Below are positions 23,001 to 34,200 of a DNA stretch of 64,000 bases, in pieces (the first letter of the stretch is position 1; the number at the start of each line of letters is the position of its first letter). The DNA lies in contig JAWRVZ010000566.1 in NCBI GenBank assembly GCA_037043235.1, forward strand, positions 90,498-154,497. Reading direction: 5' to 3'. Below the pieces are notes generated by a model. The model saw nothing but the letters and a program-made list of their open reading frames with translations, did no database searches and was not told the origin of the DNA. Source of the stretch: Rhodeus uyekii. Taxonomy: Eukaryota; Chordata; Actinopteri; Cypriniformes; Acheilognathidae. The position numbers and the translations under genes are program-made.

Positions 23001-26000
23001 AGCTTTATAAGTTTGTGCAAAATCAATACAGGACCAAATACAGAGCCTTGCGGAACACCATAGTTCCCTATGAATTAAAGTGGTAGTGATTCGTACAAAT
23101 AAGTCAGTGCTACAAATTTACCTATTCGATTAGTGATATAGAACGATTGTAAATAGTTCTCTTCAATTTTATGTTCGATAGTTTATGGTGCTTTTTTCCA
23201 TTGTTTTTATTTAAACGGCATCCATTGACATTAACTGTCATTATATGGAAAAGAGCAAAATTGCTTTTCAATGCTTTGGAATAATGTTAATAATTAGTCC
23301 AATAATTGGGTATAATCCATCCAAATAAATGTGAAATTTATTTGTGTGATTGCACATAGAAAAAACAAAACCATTGAGGAGTTCTGCGACTTTACCTTTG
23401 TGCCGCTTCTTCCACTTGACGATTATATAAAGCTCCCTCTCGCAGTATGGCTGTTGTGTTCAGTCTGACAGGCAAGCTGTTTGTCTGTGCCATTGTAAAT
23501 TAATATATATTCACTATTTAACTGCACAAAGATACTCAGTAGTAGAAAATAAGTTCAAAAGTACATGGTGCGTGTGTCAAGAAACTTTCGAATTTTTCCA
23601 TCTAGTCAGAATTACCTTTTGGGTGGCAGGGCTGCCAGAAGTATAAAGCTGGTCGAATTTGAGTTCTGCATCATGACTTTGAAGAATCTTGGATATTATG
23701 TTCTATACATTAGAAAAAATATAAAAAATTATTAGCTTTGGGATTTTGTGATGAAGAAAAAGCATAGCTGGTGTATACAATTGTGCTGTAAGACACTAAC
23801 TTGAGTTTTCTCAGACTTCTGTGGGTCTGCACATCTGAATTGCTGAGAGTTTGCTTCATTCAGGTCTTTCTAAGGGAGAAATGAGGTCCACCATGAGGTC
23901 AGGTCTGAACATGAAGTAAATATTAATCAAATTAAAACCAGTTTTCCAGTGTGTCTCTGTTTGGGCTTACGAAAGCTTTAAGTCGGTTCTTCTGCCTCAT
24001 CTCACCCAGAATCTCTGGTTCCTTTGGAGATCTGTGAGTTGTGGCTGGTACCTGGGGAAGGCAATTGCCACAGTCAGCATAATTTTACAGTCTCTGTATG
24101 TCATGACTCAGTAGTTCTCAGCCTTTTTGACTCAAAGTTCATCCCCTCCCCCTGTATAGGCTCAAATATTTCTGGTATTCTGCTGTAATTGTGACAAAGT
24201 TGCAAGTCATTTTGTGTTAGTAGAAGTTTCTTAAACGGCATGTTTTTTCAATAAAAACAATAGTCACTGATTTAATAGTTACGGACAGTGTGTTTTTTTG
24301 TTTAGCATTTTAATTTAGATGAGAGTTAGATTATTAATAGATTACTTTAATATATTACTAATCTTTTTCATTTAAATAGTCATCTAGGACCCGCTTAAAA
24401 GGCCTCTCATATCTGTGTCATTGCTGAAAATAAGCAGACATAGTACGTCTCTGAAGATTTGTAGTCTTCAAAAAATATTTAAGTATTTAAAAAATGTATT
24501 CGCCTTTTACCAAACCACCAATCATGCTCTAAACAAGACAGCATGATGAGCTGCTTTATTTTTTGGGCATCATTTAATGTGAACTATTTCAAAACTTGTG
24601 ACGCCTAGAAATATTGGCATCGGATGCAACGATGCCAATATTTCTAGGCGTCACACGTTTTGAATCATAGCGCTTTGTTATTCTTTTTGATGACTTTGTT
24701 CATACCCATCTAACATAAAGGTTTGTTTATATATATATATTTGTGTGTATGTATAATAAATTATATAAATAATACATATGCACATGTGTGTGTGCGTGTC
24801 TATATACAGTATATATATACACACACACATACGTATATATGTATTATTTTTTACAATTTATTATATATATATATATATATATAAATGCAATAATAAAATG
24901 ATGATTGAATGAAAGGGGTTGAGGTGTTTTTATAACAGATTTTAAAAAGGAATTACTCATAAAACACATACTCCATTATTTCAAGTACTTATTTTGACAC
25001 TTGCCGGCTTGGACTTGTCCTGCTGTGGAATGACTTCAGGAGCAGGGAGTGGTCGAGCTTTGGGCTGGGTCAGATCAAATTCCCTGGGCTCTGTGTTTTT
25101 CCTGGGAGATTTTTTTGGCAGATTTCCTCCGCCCATTTTTTTGGCAAGCTGATCCAGCAGCACCTCGATCTCATTGCACCGTCTAAGAAAAGAATAAGGA
25201 CATCAGCACAATGCTTGCAAGCAACCATCAATAAAAAACAGAACTGAACGTGCAAAAGCTGTCTTGTTTAGAGCAGGATATATTCTGGCATCAGGCTAAA
25301 CTGTTAGCCTGATTAGCCTGATTAGATTAGCCATCAGGTTAGCCATCAGGCTAATCTTCAAGCCTCCATTAATAACTGAATGATTCCTAACAACTTCCAC
25401 CTGATCAATATAATGAATTCAATTATTTTTAATTTAGTTAAATGGGATACATATTTTTGTGATAGCGTGATTTAATTTTCAAAGCATTCCTAAATGCAAC
25501 ACCATCACCTGCAGGTATCAAGCGGGCATAATGTGCAAAAATGTGATGTACAGCACTAATACTTGTCCTTTATCATTTTACCTCAGCAGTGGGGTAATCC
25601 AGTTATCATCTACAACAGCAGCATCATAGATGTGACTCCATTCCCTCTGGATATGTGTTGTGAGGTTGCTGACGTTAAAGAAAAAACTCAGGAACTGAGG
25701 GACCGAAAAGGACATTTACCGGAAAAGCAAAGGATGAGAAAATATATAATACAAATGTTTACACTGGCATTTTGCAGATGCTTTTATCCAAAGCGACTTC
25801 CATTGCATTCAAGAAACACATTGTCATTCTAATCAGTTCTTGCTTTCCCTGAGAATCAAACCAATGACCTTGACGTTGCAAGCGCCACTCTCTACTGTTT
25901 GAGCTACAGGAAAGCTGATGTTGGAATACTTTAGTGATGATTCAATTCCACTGTAATATAAATGCTTAATAGCTCAAAATCGAATTCTTAAATCTAATTA

Positions 26001-26942
26001 TGGAAGTGCTTTGCTTACCTTGTGCATTTTTGAGATGTCCAGAGACTTGATGATTCTTCTGAAATGCTCCAGGCCAAGATCATCAAGACAGAACATGGCA
26101 AAATAACAGACAACTGAGAAAACCAAGAGCAAAGAAGATCCGTTACCTTTTTGAATGTCTGGCATGAAGTAACTCTGTTAATATATTTATAATACAAAAA
26201 GAAAGAGCAAGAACTGATTAGAATGTGAATGCAATGCAAGTCACTTTGGATTAAAATTGATTATTGTTGTGTTTGTCACATCAATTCTGCTCTGGCTTTG
26301 TAGGGAATATTTTCATTGGCAAAACTGAGCAAAAACAGACAATATTGTTTCTAAAAAAACACAGTATTAACTTCTAATTTATTTAAATATTGTATAAAAT
26401 CAATATCACATTCACACTTGTGACAAAAACAGCACTTGTTTGATATTGCGTAACTATATCATACGATATAAATATATGTTTTGTCTCACATTTATAAATG
26501 TGAGAAAACAAATAATGCAGGGGTATTTTGTCATCATATATTGAATTTTAATTAACAGCACGATTAACTCAAGCTTTAAAGTTACAAATACACTTACCAA
26601 TGAACAGGTTTCGGTCCACTCTGAATAAAATGTGTCCGTGGTGCATGTAGAAGACATTGACCACAGCATCCAAAAGCTTTTTCTGCATGATACATTCATG
26701 CAAAGTATCGATAATAAACTTCTGGTCAGCAGAGGAAAGATTCTGAAGGACATGAGGATATATATGATGATTTGTCTCATTATGATAAGAGATATGCATG
26801 GAGGTAAACAGACATATTTTCTGTAGCCTACCTTGAGATTCTTGGCAGCATCCTGTGTAAAATGATCAATGCAATGTTTGTCTTCTTGAAACTCGTCCAG
26901 AAACCTTGTTACTTCGCTGACAAGTTCTTTGTAGTTTTTCAT
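20049..26942 (-). CDS. cfap99: Cilia- and flagella-associated protein 99, 15 coding exons
   Basis: Minus-strand exons: 26942-26832, 26742-26598, 26113-26019, 25694-25582, 25182-25001, 24044-23971, 23869-23801, 23702-23616, 23484-23396, 22510-22306, 22217-22076, 21822-21668, 21562-21357, 20441-20258 and 20174-20049. All phases agree, giving about 660 residues. The N-terminal about 155 residues are a conserved helical region (MKNYKELVSEVTRFLDEF, VVNVFYMHHGHILFRVDRN, AMFCLDDLGLEHFRRI, WITPLLRRCNEIE). Residues about 160-310 are Lys/Pro-rich and variable. Residues about 320-650 are a charged coiled coil (ELERRRLEGRISHEEAVLARE, KRLKEEKEMRELV, ELRERLALLREAQ). I assign CFAP99 from remembered similarity and from its head-to-head position beside zfyve28. 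Ciliary function is family knowledge. An alternative acceptor 7 bases upstream of exon 6 breaks the frame, so 24044 was chosen. Confidence 0.85.
20545..20670. repeat. Diverged repeat, pairs with about 22925-23060
   Basis: Shared ordered words include TTGTTCCCCTTTTTGCTT/TTTGTCCCCTTTTTTGC, AATGACAGCA(A/G)CACTCAAGCTG and AATACAGAGCCTTG. Both copies lie in cfap99 introns. Family unknown. Confidence 0.55.
20695..20936. repeat. MITE with TIRs in cfap99 intron
   Basis: Left AGTTGCATAAACTGCTAAGA and right GTTTATGCAACTTCCCCT are inverted. The interior is rich in AAGACTAGTCTTA-type motifs. About 240 bp, no coding capacity. Confidence 0.6.
21872..22016 (-). repeat. tRNA-derived SINE copy in cfap99 intron 11
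   Basis: The plus strand shows GCATTTGGCAGACGC, CCAAAGCGACTTGAA, GGGAATCGAACCCATGACC and TTGAGCTTTAGGAAAG. It is inserted between exons 11 and 12. Confidence 0.82.
22925..23060. repeat. Diverged repeat, pairs with about 20545-20670
   Basis: Second copy of the intronic repeat with AATGACAGCAGCACTCAAGC and AATACAGAGCCTTGCGG. The downstream similarity may continue to about 23160 (GATTAGTGATATAGAA). Confidence 0.55.
24530..24890. repeat. Foldback repeat with 24-bp perfect hairpin and AT/TG tail
   Basis: Arms 24598-24621 and 24631-24654 are perfect inverse complements (GTGACGCCTAGAAATATTGG then CATC) with a 9-nt loop GGATGCAAC. Similarity extends outward with a few mismatches (TTCAAAAC). A CCATCTAACATAAAGG motif and TA/TG microsatellite follow. 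Related copies without the left arm lie at 28395-28910, and a partial one at 27341-27870. Confidence 0.8.
25753..25916 (-). repeat. tRNA-derived SINE copy in cfap99 intron 3
   Basis: The plus strand shows GCATTTTGCAGATGC, CCAAAGCGACTTCCATTGC, GAATCAAACCAATGACC and GAGCTACAGGAAAGC. It lies just upstream of exon 4 on the minus strand. Confidence 0.82.
26207..26258 (+). repeat. Truncated SINE fragment
   Basis: Reads GAGCAAGAACTGATTAGAAT and ATGCAATGCAAGTCACTTTGG on the plus strand, the body of the same SINE in the opposite orientation to most copies. Head and distal tail are missing. Confidence 0.6.
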
Positions 26943-27720
26943 TTTCAGCCCAAACTTTATATAATAGGCCTGACCAACAGATAATGTGGATAATTTTTCA
27001 CTTATCTGATTCGGATTACTGGAGCATCTTGATCCCAAATCTATCGGTATAGAAATCAAAATCTATCTCGAAACATATGAATAGCTTCACATTTATGATA
27101 ATAATACATTTAATACCCTATGAAAAGCCATCCGGCAACGACAGTGTTTTGCTGTTGCCTGGAAACAGCGAGGAAACGGCGTCATATCCTATTCTCCAGA
27201 GATATTCCCTTTGTTCTCAACATTTAGTAACAAATATAATGTGAATAACATTCGTTTAAAGAGCATTTTGGGATCTTAAAGTGCTTTACACACACAAAAA
27301 GTAGAAGGGGAAAAAGTTGAAAAAAAATGTATTTAATTTAAAGGGACAATGTCATGTTCTCTGCTGTTTTATTTGCATTCGCTCCAAAATATTAGTTCCG
27401 GTTTTTGGTTTTTATTAAATTTCTGTTAGCATATTTTGTTTAGTGCTTCAGCAGTTACTTGACAGCGCAATATTTCTCATTTTAGTTTCTAATCTAATAT
27501 TTTTATTTTTATGTTTTTAATTATTACCATTAACGTTATTGTTGTTAAATCGTTTAATTTATATAATATAATACATATAATGTGTGTATGTTTGTGTGTG
27601 TGTATAATAAATGTATAATAAATATATATATTATATAAAAATGTATAATAAATTATACAAATAATACATATACACATATATACATATATACATGTGTGTG
27701 TATGTGTATATATAATAAAT

Positions 27721-27771
<51 letters not shown>

Positions 27772-27788
27772 TATACATGCACATATGC

Positions 27789-27832
<44 letters not shown>

Positions 27833-28243
27833 GTGTACATGTATTATTTGCATAATTTATTTTATATGGTGCAAAATACTGACGATATTACGTCCCTTTA
27901 TTCATGCAAAGCAAAGGATGAAACAGCAAAACTCAAGTCATTTAGGAATAAAAGCGGATTGTTTGGCAACCCGAGTGTGAAGCGCTTCCGCGGTCAGTCA
28001 GAGCCGGAGCCCAACAGCTCAGACTGTGTGTTTGGGGACAAACACTGCTGGATATCAGGACAGAGTCCGGCCCTGGGATTCATTAACAGCTCATGTTCGC
28101 CGTCCGTGTCTGTTTTTGCTGGTTCTTGCACCGACAGCACGGCATTGTTAGCTTAGCTTAGCTGAGCTGAGTGTTTGTGTTCGGGGTTAAAGGTCGGCTT
28201 CGGTTCGGGTTTGTCTGGTGCCGCTAAACTGGCGAGGTGACCC
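26943..28243. promoter_or_regulatory. Shared upstream region of the divergent cfap99/zfyve28 pair
   Basis: 1.3 kb between start codons. The part at about 27950-28240 next to zfyve28 is GC-rich with many CpGs (GCGCTTCCGCGG, GGAGCCC, TTCGGTTCGGG), as expected of a CpG-island promoter and 5' UTR. The centre (27341-27870) is a repeat ending in a TA/TG array. No TATA box was convincing. Confidence 0.5.
27341..27870. repeat. Repeat copy with long (TA)n/(TG)n tail, cognate of 28538-28910
   Basis: AAGGGACAATGTCATGTTCT, then GTGCTTCAGCAGTT, CAATATTTCTCATTTTAGTT and ATTATTACCATTAACGTTA are shared with 28538-28680. The copy continues into about 300 bp of alternating TA and TG/CA. It lies between the cfap99 and zfyve28 start codons. 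Confidence 0.75.
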
Positions 28244-31200
28244 ATGATGAATCGGTTCCGAAAGTGGCTTTATAAGCCAAAGGTAAGCGTGCCATCGGTT
28301 CAGTCATCGCTTTAATGATGTGGATGTGTTTAACTCGCATGATGAGCGGCTTCTGCTGTGTTTCGGGGCGTCGCACGGGTTTTGTAGCATCGCATGATGA
28401 GAGGTGCTTTTTGGGGTTTTTTTGGGCATCATTTAATGTGAACTATCTTTGCGTCCGATGCCAATATTTCTAGACGTCACGTGTTTTGAATCACAGCGCT
28501 TTATTATTCTTTCTGAAGACTTTGTTCGTTCATTATTAAGGGACAATGTCATGTTCTCTGCTGTAATATTAATTTTTTTGTTTTAGTGCTTCAGCAGTTT
28601 CTTGTCAACGTAATATTTCTCATTTTAGTTTTATCTGATATTTATATTTTAATTATTACAATGAATGTTAGTGCTGTCAAATAGATTAATCCCATCTAAC
28701 ATAAAGATATGTATAGTAAGTAATATAAATAATACATACGTGTTGATATGTATGTTATTATACATATATAAAATGTGTTTGTGTGTAATTTTTATATATA
28801 TATATATAAAATTATACAAATGCATGTTATGTTTGTATATTTATATGACACACGTATTATTTATATTACTTATTACACGCATACACACACATGTGTGTGT
28901 ACATACACAAACATTTGTTATTGTGTAATGCATTTTTAGTTGACACCAATATCTCTCAACCTATATTAATACTATTAGATTGGATGAAATGTATTACTGT
29001 ACATTGGCTGGTTCTTAGATCTTCTAAGATCTTATGGATTTATGAGTCAGCGGCTCGTTTTAAAATCTTGGTTTACTGACATTTATGCCGCCCGCTTCAA
29101 ACATTACAATGGCCATAATAACCGTCGTTAACTCCCCAGTAAGAAAATCCACTTCATCAGCGAATAATTCTTCGACAGCAATGCCATAGAAATATACAGA
29201 GCAAAAACGGCAGTTCTAAGTGCGAATTCCCAAGCTTTCTCTGGAGTAGAAGATCTTGAGGTTGTCGTGAGGATTGTATGGACCCAAACTTTCTTTCTGT
29301 CAGCATTTTGTAGATTAAACGTCAAAAACCACATTTCACCGCAGCTCACAATGGCTTTAGCTATGAAATACTCTTGCGATCCACTCCTCGAATGCAATTG
29401 TGGCAACTCATTTTTATTGCATTGAATAATATTTTTTTATGATTAGGGTCATTTTTCTGTCTAATACATTGTTGAAAATGTGTCTTAAAGCGGAATAATC
29501 TTACAACAGGATGTTGGAGCAGAAACGTGTTTTGTCAGAACGAAACCTCTTGAGATGTTCAAACGCTCGTTGTTGTCGACGAAGCCTTGGCCCAGGGGTG
29601 AGGTTCTGCTGTGACTGTGACTCACTTGGATACTTTCTTCACAAACATGCCTGTTATCGTCATTGGGAATGAACTACGGTGTCAGATGCTCTTTTAAATG
29701 AACAGATTGTTAGTGTACAGATCAGTAAAATAGAAAAGATTGTTCTTTGAGCGTATAATATGTTTGATGAAGCTTAGAAAGCTATGCCACTGTTTGTGCA
29801 TCACATGAAGCAGGTCTTTTTATCCAGTGTTGCTGAAATTGATGAAGGCGTTTTCATCGCTTTGAAATGCTCTACCCAAATTGTTGCTCAAAGTGAAACC
29901 ATATTAATCCCTTATATTTTTGTGTAGGCCTTCCACATCTTTTAGTTTCGTGTGCATGTCTTGATTATTCAATGGTGATTTAGTGGACATCACGGGAAGG
30001 ACCGGTTCAGATCAGCTTATACGTTTACATTTATGCATTTGGCAGACGCTTTTATCCAAAGAGACTTGCATTGCATTCAAGAAACGCATTGAATCAGTTC
30101 TTGCTTTCCCTGGGATGGAACCCATGACCTTGGTGTTGCAAACACCAATGCACTACTGATTGAGCGACAGGAAAGCTAATTTTATACTCTTTAAAGCTCT
30201 ATTTTACTTCACAGGCATATTCATGTGAGTAAACATAGTAAAGTAAAAACATAGATTCCCTCCTAGTCGGGGAATCGCAACCTTCAGATAACGCTCAACG
30301 TTCGGTAGGCTACATGTTACACGTTGCTTGCTAAACTTTGCTATTGTTAATATTTTATGTTTGAGCTTAAAGAACAAAACGTTGGTTGTAAGTCATCCTG
30401 CACCGCTTGCGATATGGTTATGAATGATAAAGTACGCACTGCAGCTCGGAGAAGTGTAGACTTTATAACAGACTAGCATTGAAAAAAAGAGACCCAAGCT
30501 ATTTTTAAGGACCAGAACATCATAGAGACTATTTGATAGCTTCGCTAAATTATTGCTTTGGCTAATTTATATTATTATACATACACCGTATTTTCTGGCA
30601 TATAACCCGCACCCCCATATAGCCCGCGGGGTTTGTGTAAAAATTGGTATAACCATGATGAACTTTTTTTTGGTCACGATTCGAATTTCGAATGTTGCTC
30701 GCTTGACGTCAATTATCATAACCGTTCAGGCTCGGTACACAGTGCTTGAGCGCGAAATTCACACAATAACAAAACAAACACAAGTCAGAATCAGAAGAAA
30801 AAGAAAAAGCAGTGTCTCCCGCTGTGCAGCAACACGTCCCTTAAGAAGCGATTCTACAGGTGTTGATCATTGAATGAGATGAGAAGAGCCCGCCCTCATG
30901 CAGCACAGCCAATCACGTCTTCTTGCATGAACTGATTCAATGTGTATCTTGAATGCAATGTAAGTCGCTTTGGATAAAAGCGTCTGCCAAATGCATAAAT
31001 GTAAATGTAAATGATTGACAGGTCAGACAGCCTATCAGCGCCAGCTGTCAGAGTGATGGTACAAGCGCCAGAGACAACAACCCTCAGAAGAAAGAAAATA
31101 CAGCAAAAAAACGTAGCAAATATATTGAAATACTATTACGTGTAAAAAAAAAAAGTGTGATATAGCCCGCACCCTTATATAGCCCGCACCCCCTGCAGGG

Positions 31201-34200
31201 TTTGTAAAGTCTGTTATAACCCGCGGGTTATATGGAAGATACGGTAATTAAGTGTGCTGACTTTCTTGGTCAGGCCCCTGTTTCATTAAGCCATTAATTT
31301 AAATGGCTGATTCATGCAAGATTGAAACAGTTGTTTTATGAATGAGTCGTTGAATCTTTGACTTAACCGATTTGTTCCAAATGCTGAATCAGCATAATGA
31401 AATGCGGCTGAGTGTTACTGTGAGATGCGCTATATCTCTGCTGGGATCTTTATCTGGAGCTAATTTCATTGAACAAAGACCGAAATGCATCGCAAGTAGC
31501 TTTTAAAACTTTAAAATTTACAACAATGTCTGAGTTACAAATAAGAGTGAAATCAAGAGTCATTGTGTGAGAATATGATCATTATAGTTCTAGACTAAAT
31601 GTGAGCATTTATTAATCGCACTGTACAAATAAGATTAAATTTTCCTCAAAATGAATAAAATCATTGAAATGCAAAATTAGAATAACATGCAAACCTCCAT
31701 TAATTGTTAAATAAAATGCATATTTCTTGACATTTAATATCACTTTATTGACCAATGCACTCGATGCTGACCTTTTATTCAGTTCAATTTAGAGTTTTTA
31801 TTTTTATTGTTTTTATTTTATTAAAAAAAAACAAGGTTTTTTAATTTTATTTTAATTTTTTATTTATAAGTGTTGAACTTGTTTCTGTCCTTATTACATT
31901 TCTTATCCTTATTATAAAGCTTATTTAAATTTTGGTGTGAAAGGGCCTTTTATATTTGCCCAAAAATTATTATTATTAAAAAAAAAAACGATCAAATAAA
32001 CCAGCCCAGAAAAGAATAGAAGTACCTCAGAAATAACGTAAAGCATTACTTTACTTAAAAAGTTACTAAGTAAAGCAATTCATTACTTTTTAAGGAAGTA
32101 AATCAATATTGTAATGCATTACTTTTCAAAGTAACTTTCCCAAACACTGTATGCCATATTCTGTTTTTGGTAGGAGTGTGTGTGTGTGTGCGTATTTTTT
32201 TTAAATGTTTATATACATACACACACTCCTACCAAAAACATATATTATTATATATTCCCCATCAATTCTTTGTAAAACACCAATATCTTTGGAATGTACT
32301 TCTTGTCCAGTCTATGAGGCAAGAGCATGTTTTCTGTGCCAATGGAGCAAATGCTGTCCAAAGGTCTAATCAGTGCTGACGTCTATCATTTCATTTTGTA
32401 CCTCACAGACTCTTCTAATGTCTGCAAAGGGCTGTTGTTGCAAGATGGGCCTCTTTAAAGAGATTGAGTGTTTTTCCATCCCTGATACTTGCTTGCTTTA
32501 GCACTACTAGTTTGTTTGATCGCCTGGTACTTGATTAGATCATTCAGACCATCTGTTTACATTTGCTTTTGCTTTTGCTTTTTTCCCCGTACAGAGGTCA
32601 GATCCGCAGCTGCTGGCCCAGTTCTACTATGCAGATGAAGAGCTGAACCAGGTGGCCACTGAGCTGGACAGTCTGGACGGCAGGAAGGACCCTCAGAGGT
32701 GTACCCTGCTGGTCAACCAGTTCCGCTCCTGCCAGGTTAATCACTTAATCACTGCTCTCACCGTATTATTTGGACCGTTTTATCAAGTGTTTGTTTTCCA
32801 TTCTGTGATGTTTAAGAATTGAGTCACTTTCCTTTTCAATTAGTATTTTGGAGAAGATAAGAATGTTTTATGCTGCATTTATTTGATCTACAAATATGGT
32901 AATTATGAAATCTTATTACAGTTAAAATTGTCCTTTTTAAAATAATGCATTTTGAAAAGCTGAACTTTCAGCATCATTTCTCCTGTCTTCAGTGTGACTT
33001 GATCTTTCAGAAATCATTCTGATATGATGATTTGGTTCTACATGCTTGATATTTCTTATTAATATCCATATTAAAAACGGCTGGGCTGCTGAATATTTTT
33101 TATGGAAACTGTGACATTTATTTCAGGACTCTTTGATGAATAGAAAGTTCACAAACATTTATTTGAAAGTCTTTACTGTCAATTTTAATTAATTGAATAT
33201 TAATTTAATAATTTTTTTTTAATAAATATAATCTTACTGACCAGTGGTGGTGGATATTGGAATTAATTTTCCAATAAATACCTTAAAACATTTATAGAAC
33301 TTTATAGAAAAACAAAAACTTTAAAATCATTCATTCCAGGCTTGGTAAAGTCATGGAAATTGAAAACAAATCATGGGAAGTTTGTTATTATCAGGGATTT
33401 CGCTCATAAACGGAATTTTTATTATTAATTTAATACATTTTAAATAAATAATAATAATATAATATAAAAATATTATTTTAAATGTATTAAAAATTAATAA
33501 TAAAAATATGATATTTTTATTATTAATTTAATACATTTAAAATAAATAATAATGTTATATAATATTAATATTTAATATATATTATATATTTTAACATAAT
33601 ATAAAATATTATTATTTATTTTAGATGTATTAAATTAATAATAAAGATGTATGATTTTTATTAATTTTTAATACATTTAAAATAAATGATAATGTTATAT
33701 AATATTAATATATAAATATATTTGTTTATATATTAATATTATATAAAATAAAAATATTCTTCTTTATTTTTCAGTTTATGAATGGAGATTCTAATGTTTC
33801 TTTAAAAAGCTTATTCAATAATCCCATGAGTGGAATAGTCTTGGGAAAGTTATTTCAGTGACCTGTCTGAGGCTTAAACCCTTTTAGTGAATGTTCTAAC
33901 CCTGCATGTCATGTACCTTTTCAATACATGTATAGGACAATGTGTTAAACATCATAAATCAGATTATGGATGAATGCATACCTGAAGACCGAGCCAACAG
34001 AGACTTCTGTGTGAAGTTCCCAGAAGAGATCCGCCACGACAACCTTGCTGGGCAGCTGTGGTTTGGGGCAGAGGTAGTGCAAACTAACTGCTTTCCTTCA
34101 GAACCAGATCTTCCCTAGAGATCTTTCTTGTTAACTAATCAGAAGAACGTAAATATACTTCAGTGTATCATAGCTGTCACTTGAATCAGGGCGGCGTGAC

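Noticed and set aside
24044..24051. Upstream acceptor AG at 24053-24052 for cfap99 exon 6
   Set aside because: It leaves exon 5 and exon 6 out of phase; the AG seven bases downstream restores the frame.
27489..27840. Tyr-Ile repeat reading frames on both strands
   Set aside because: Products of the TA/TG microsatellite.
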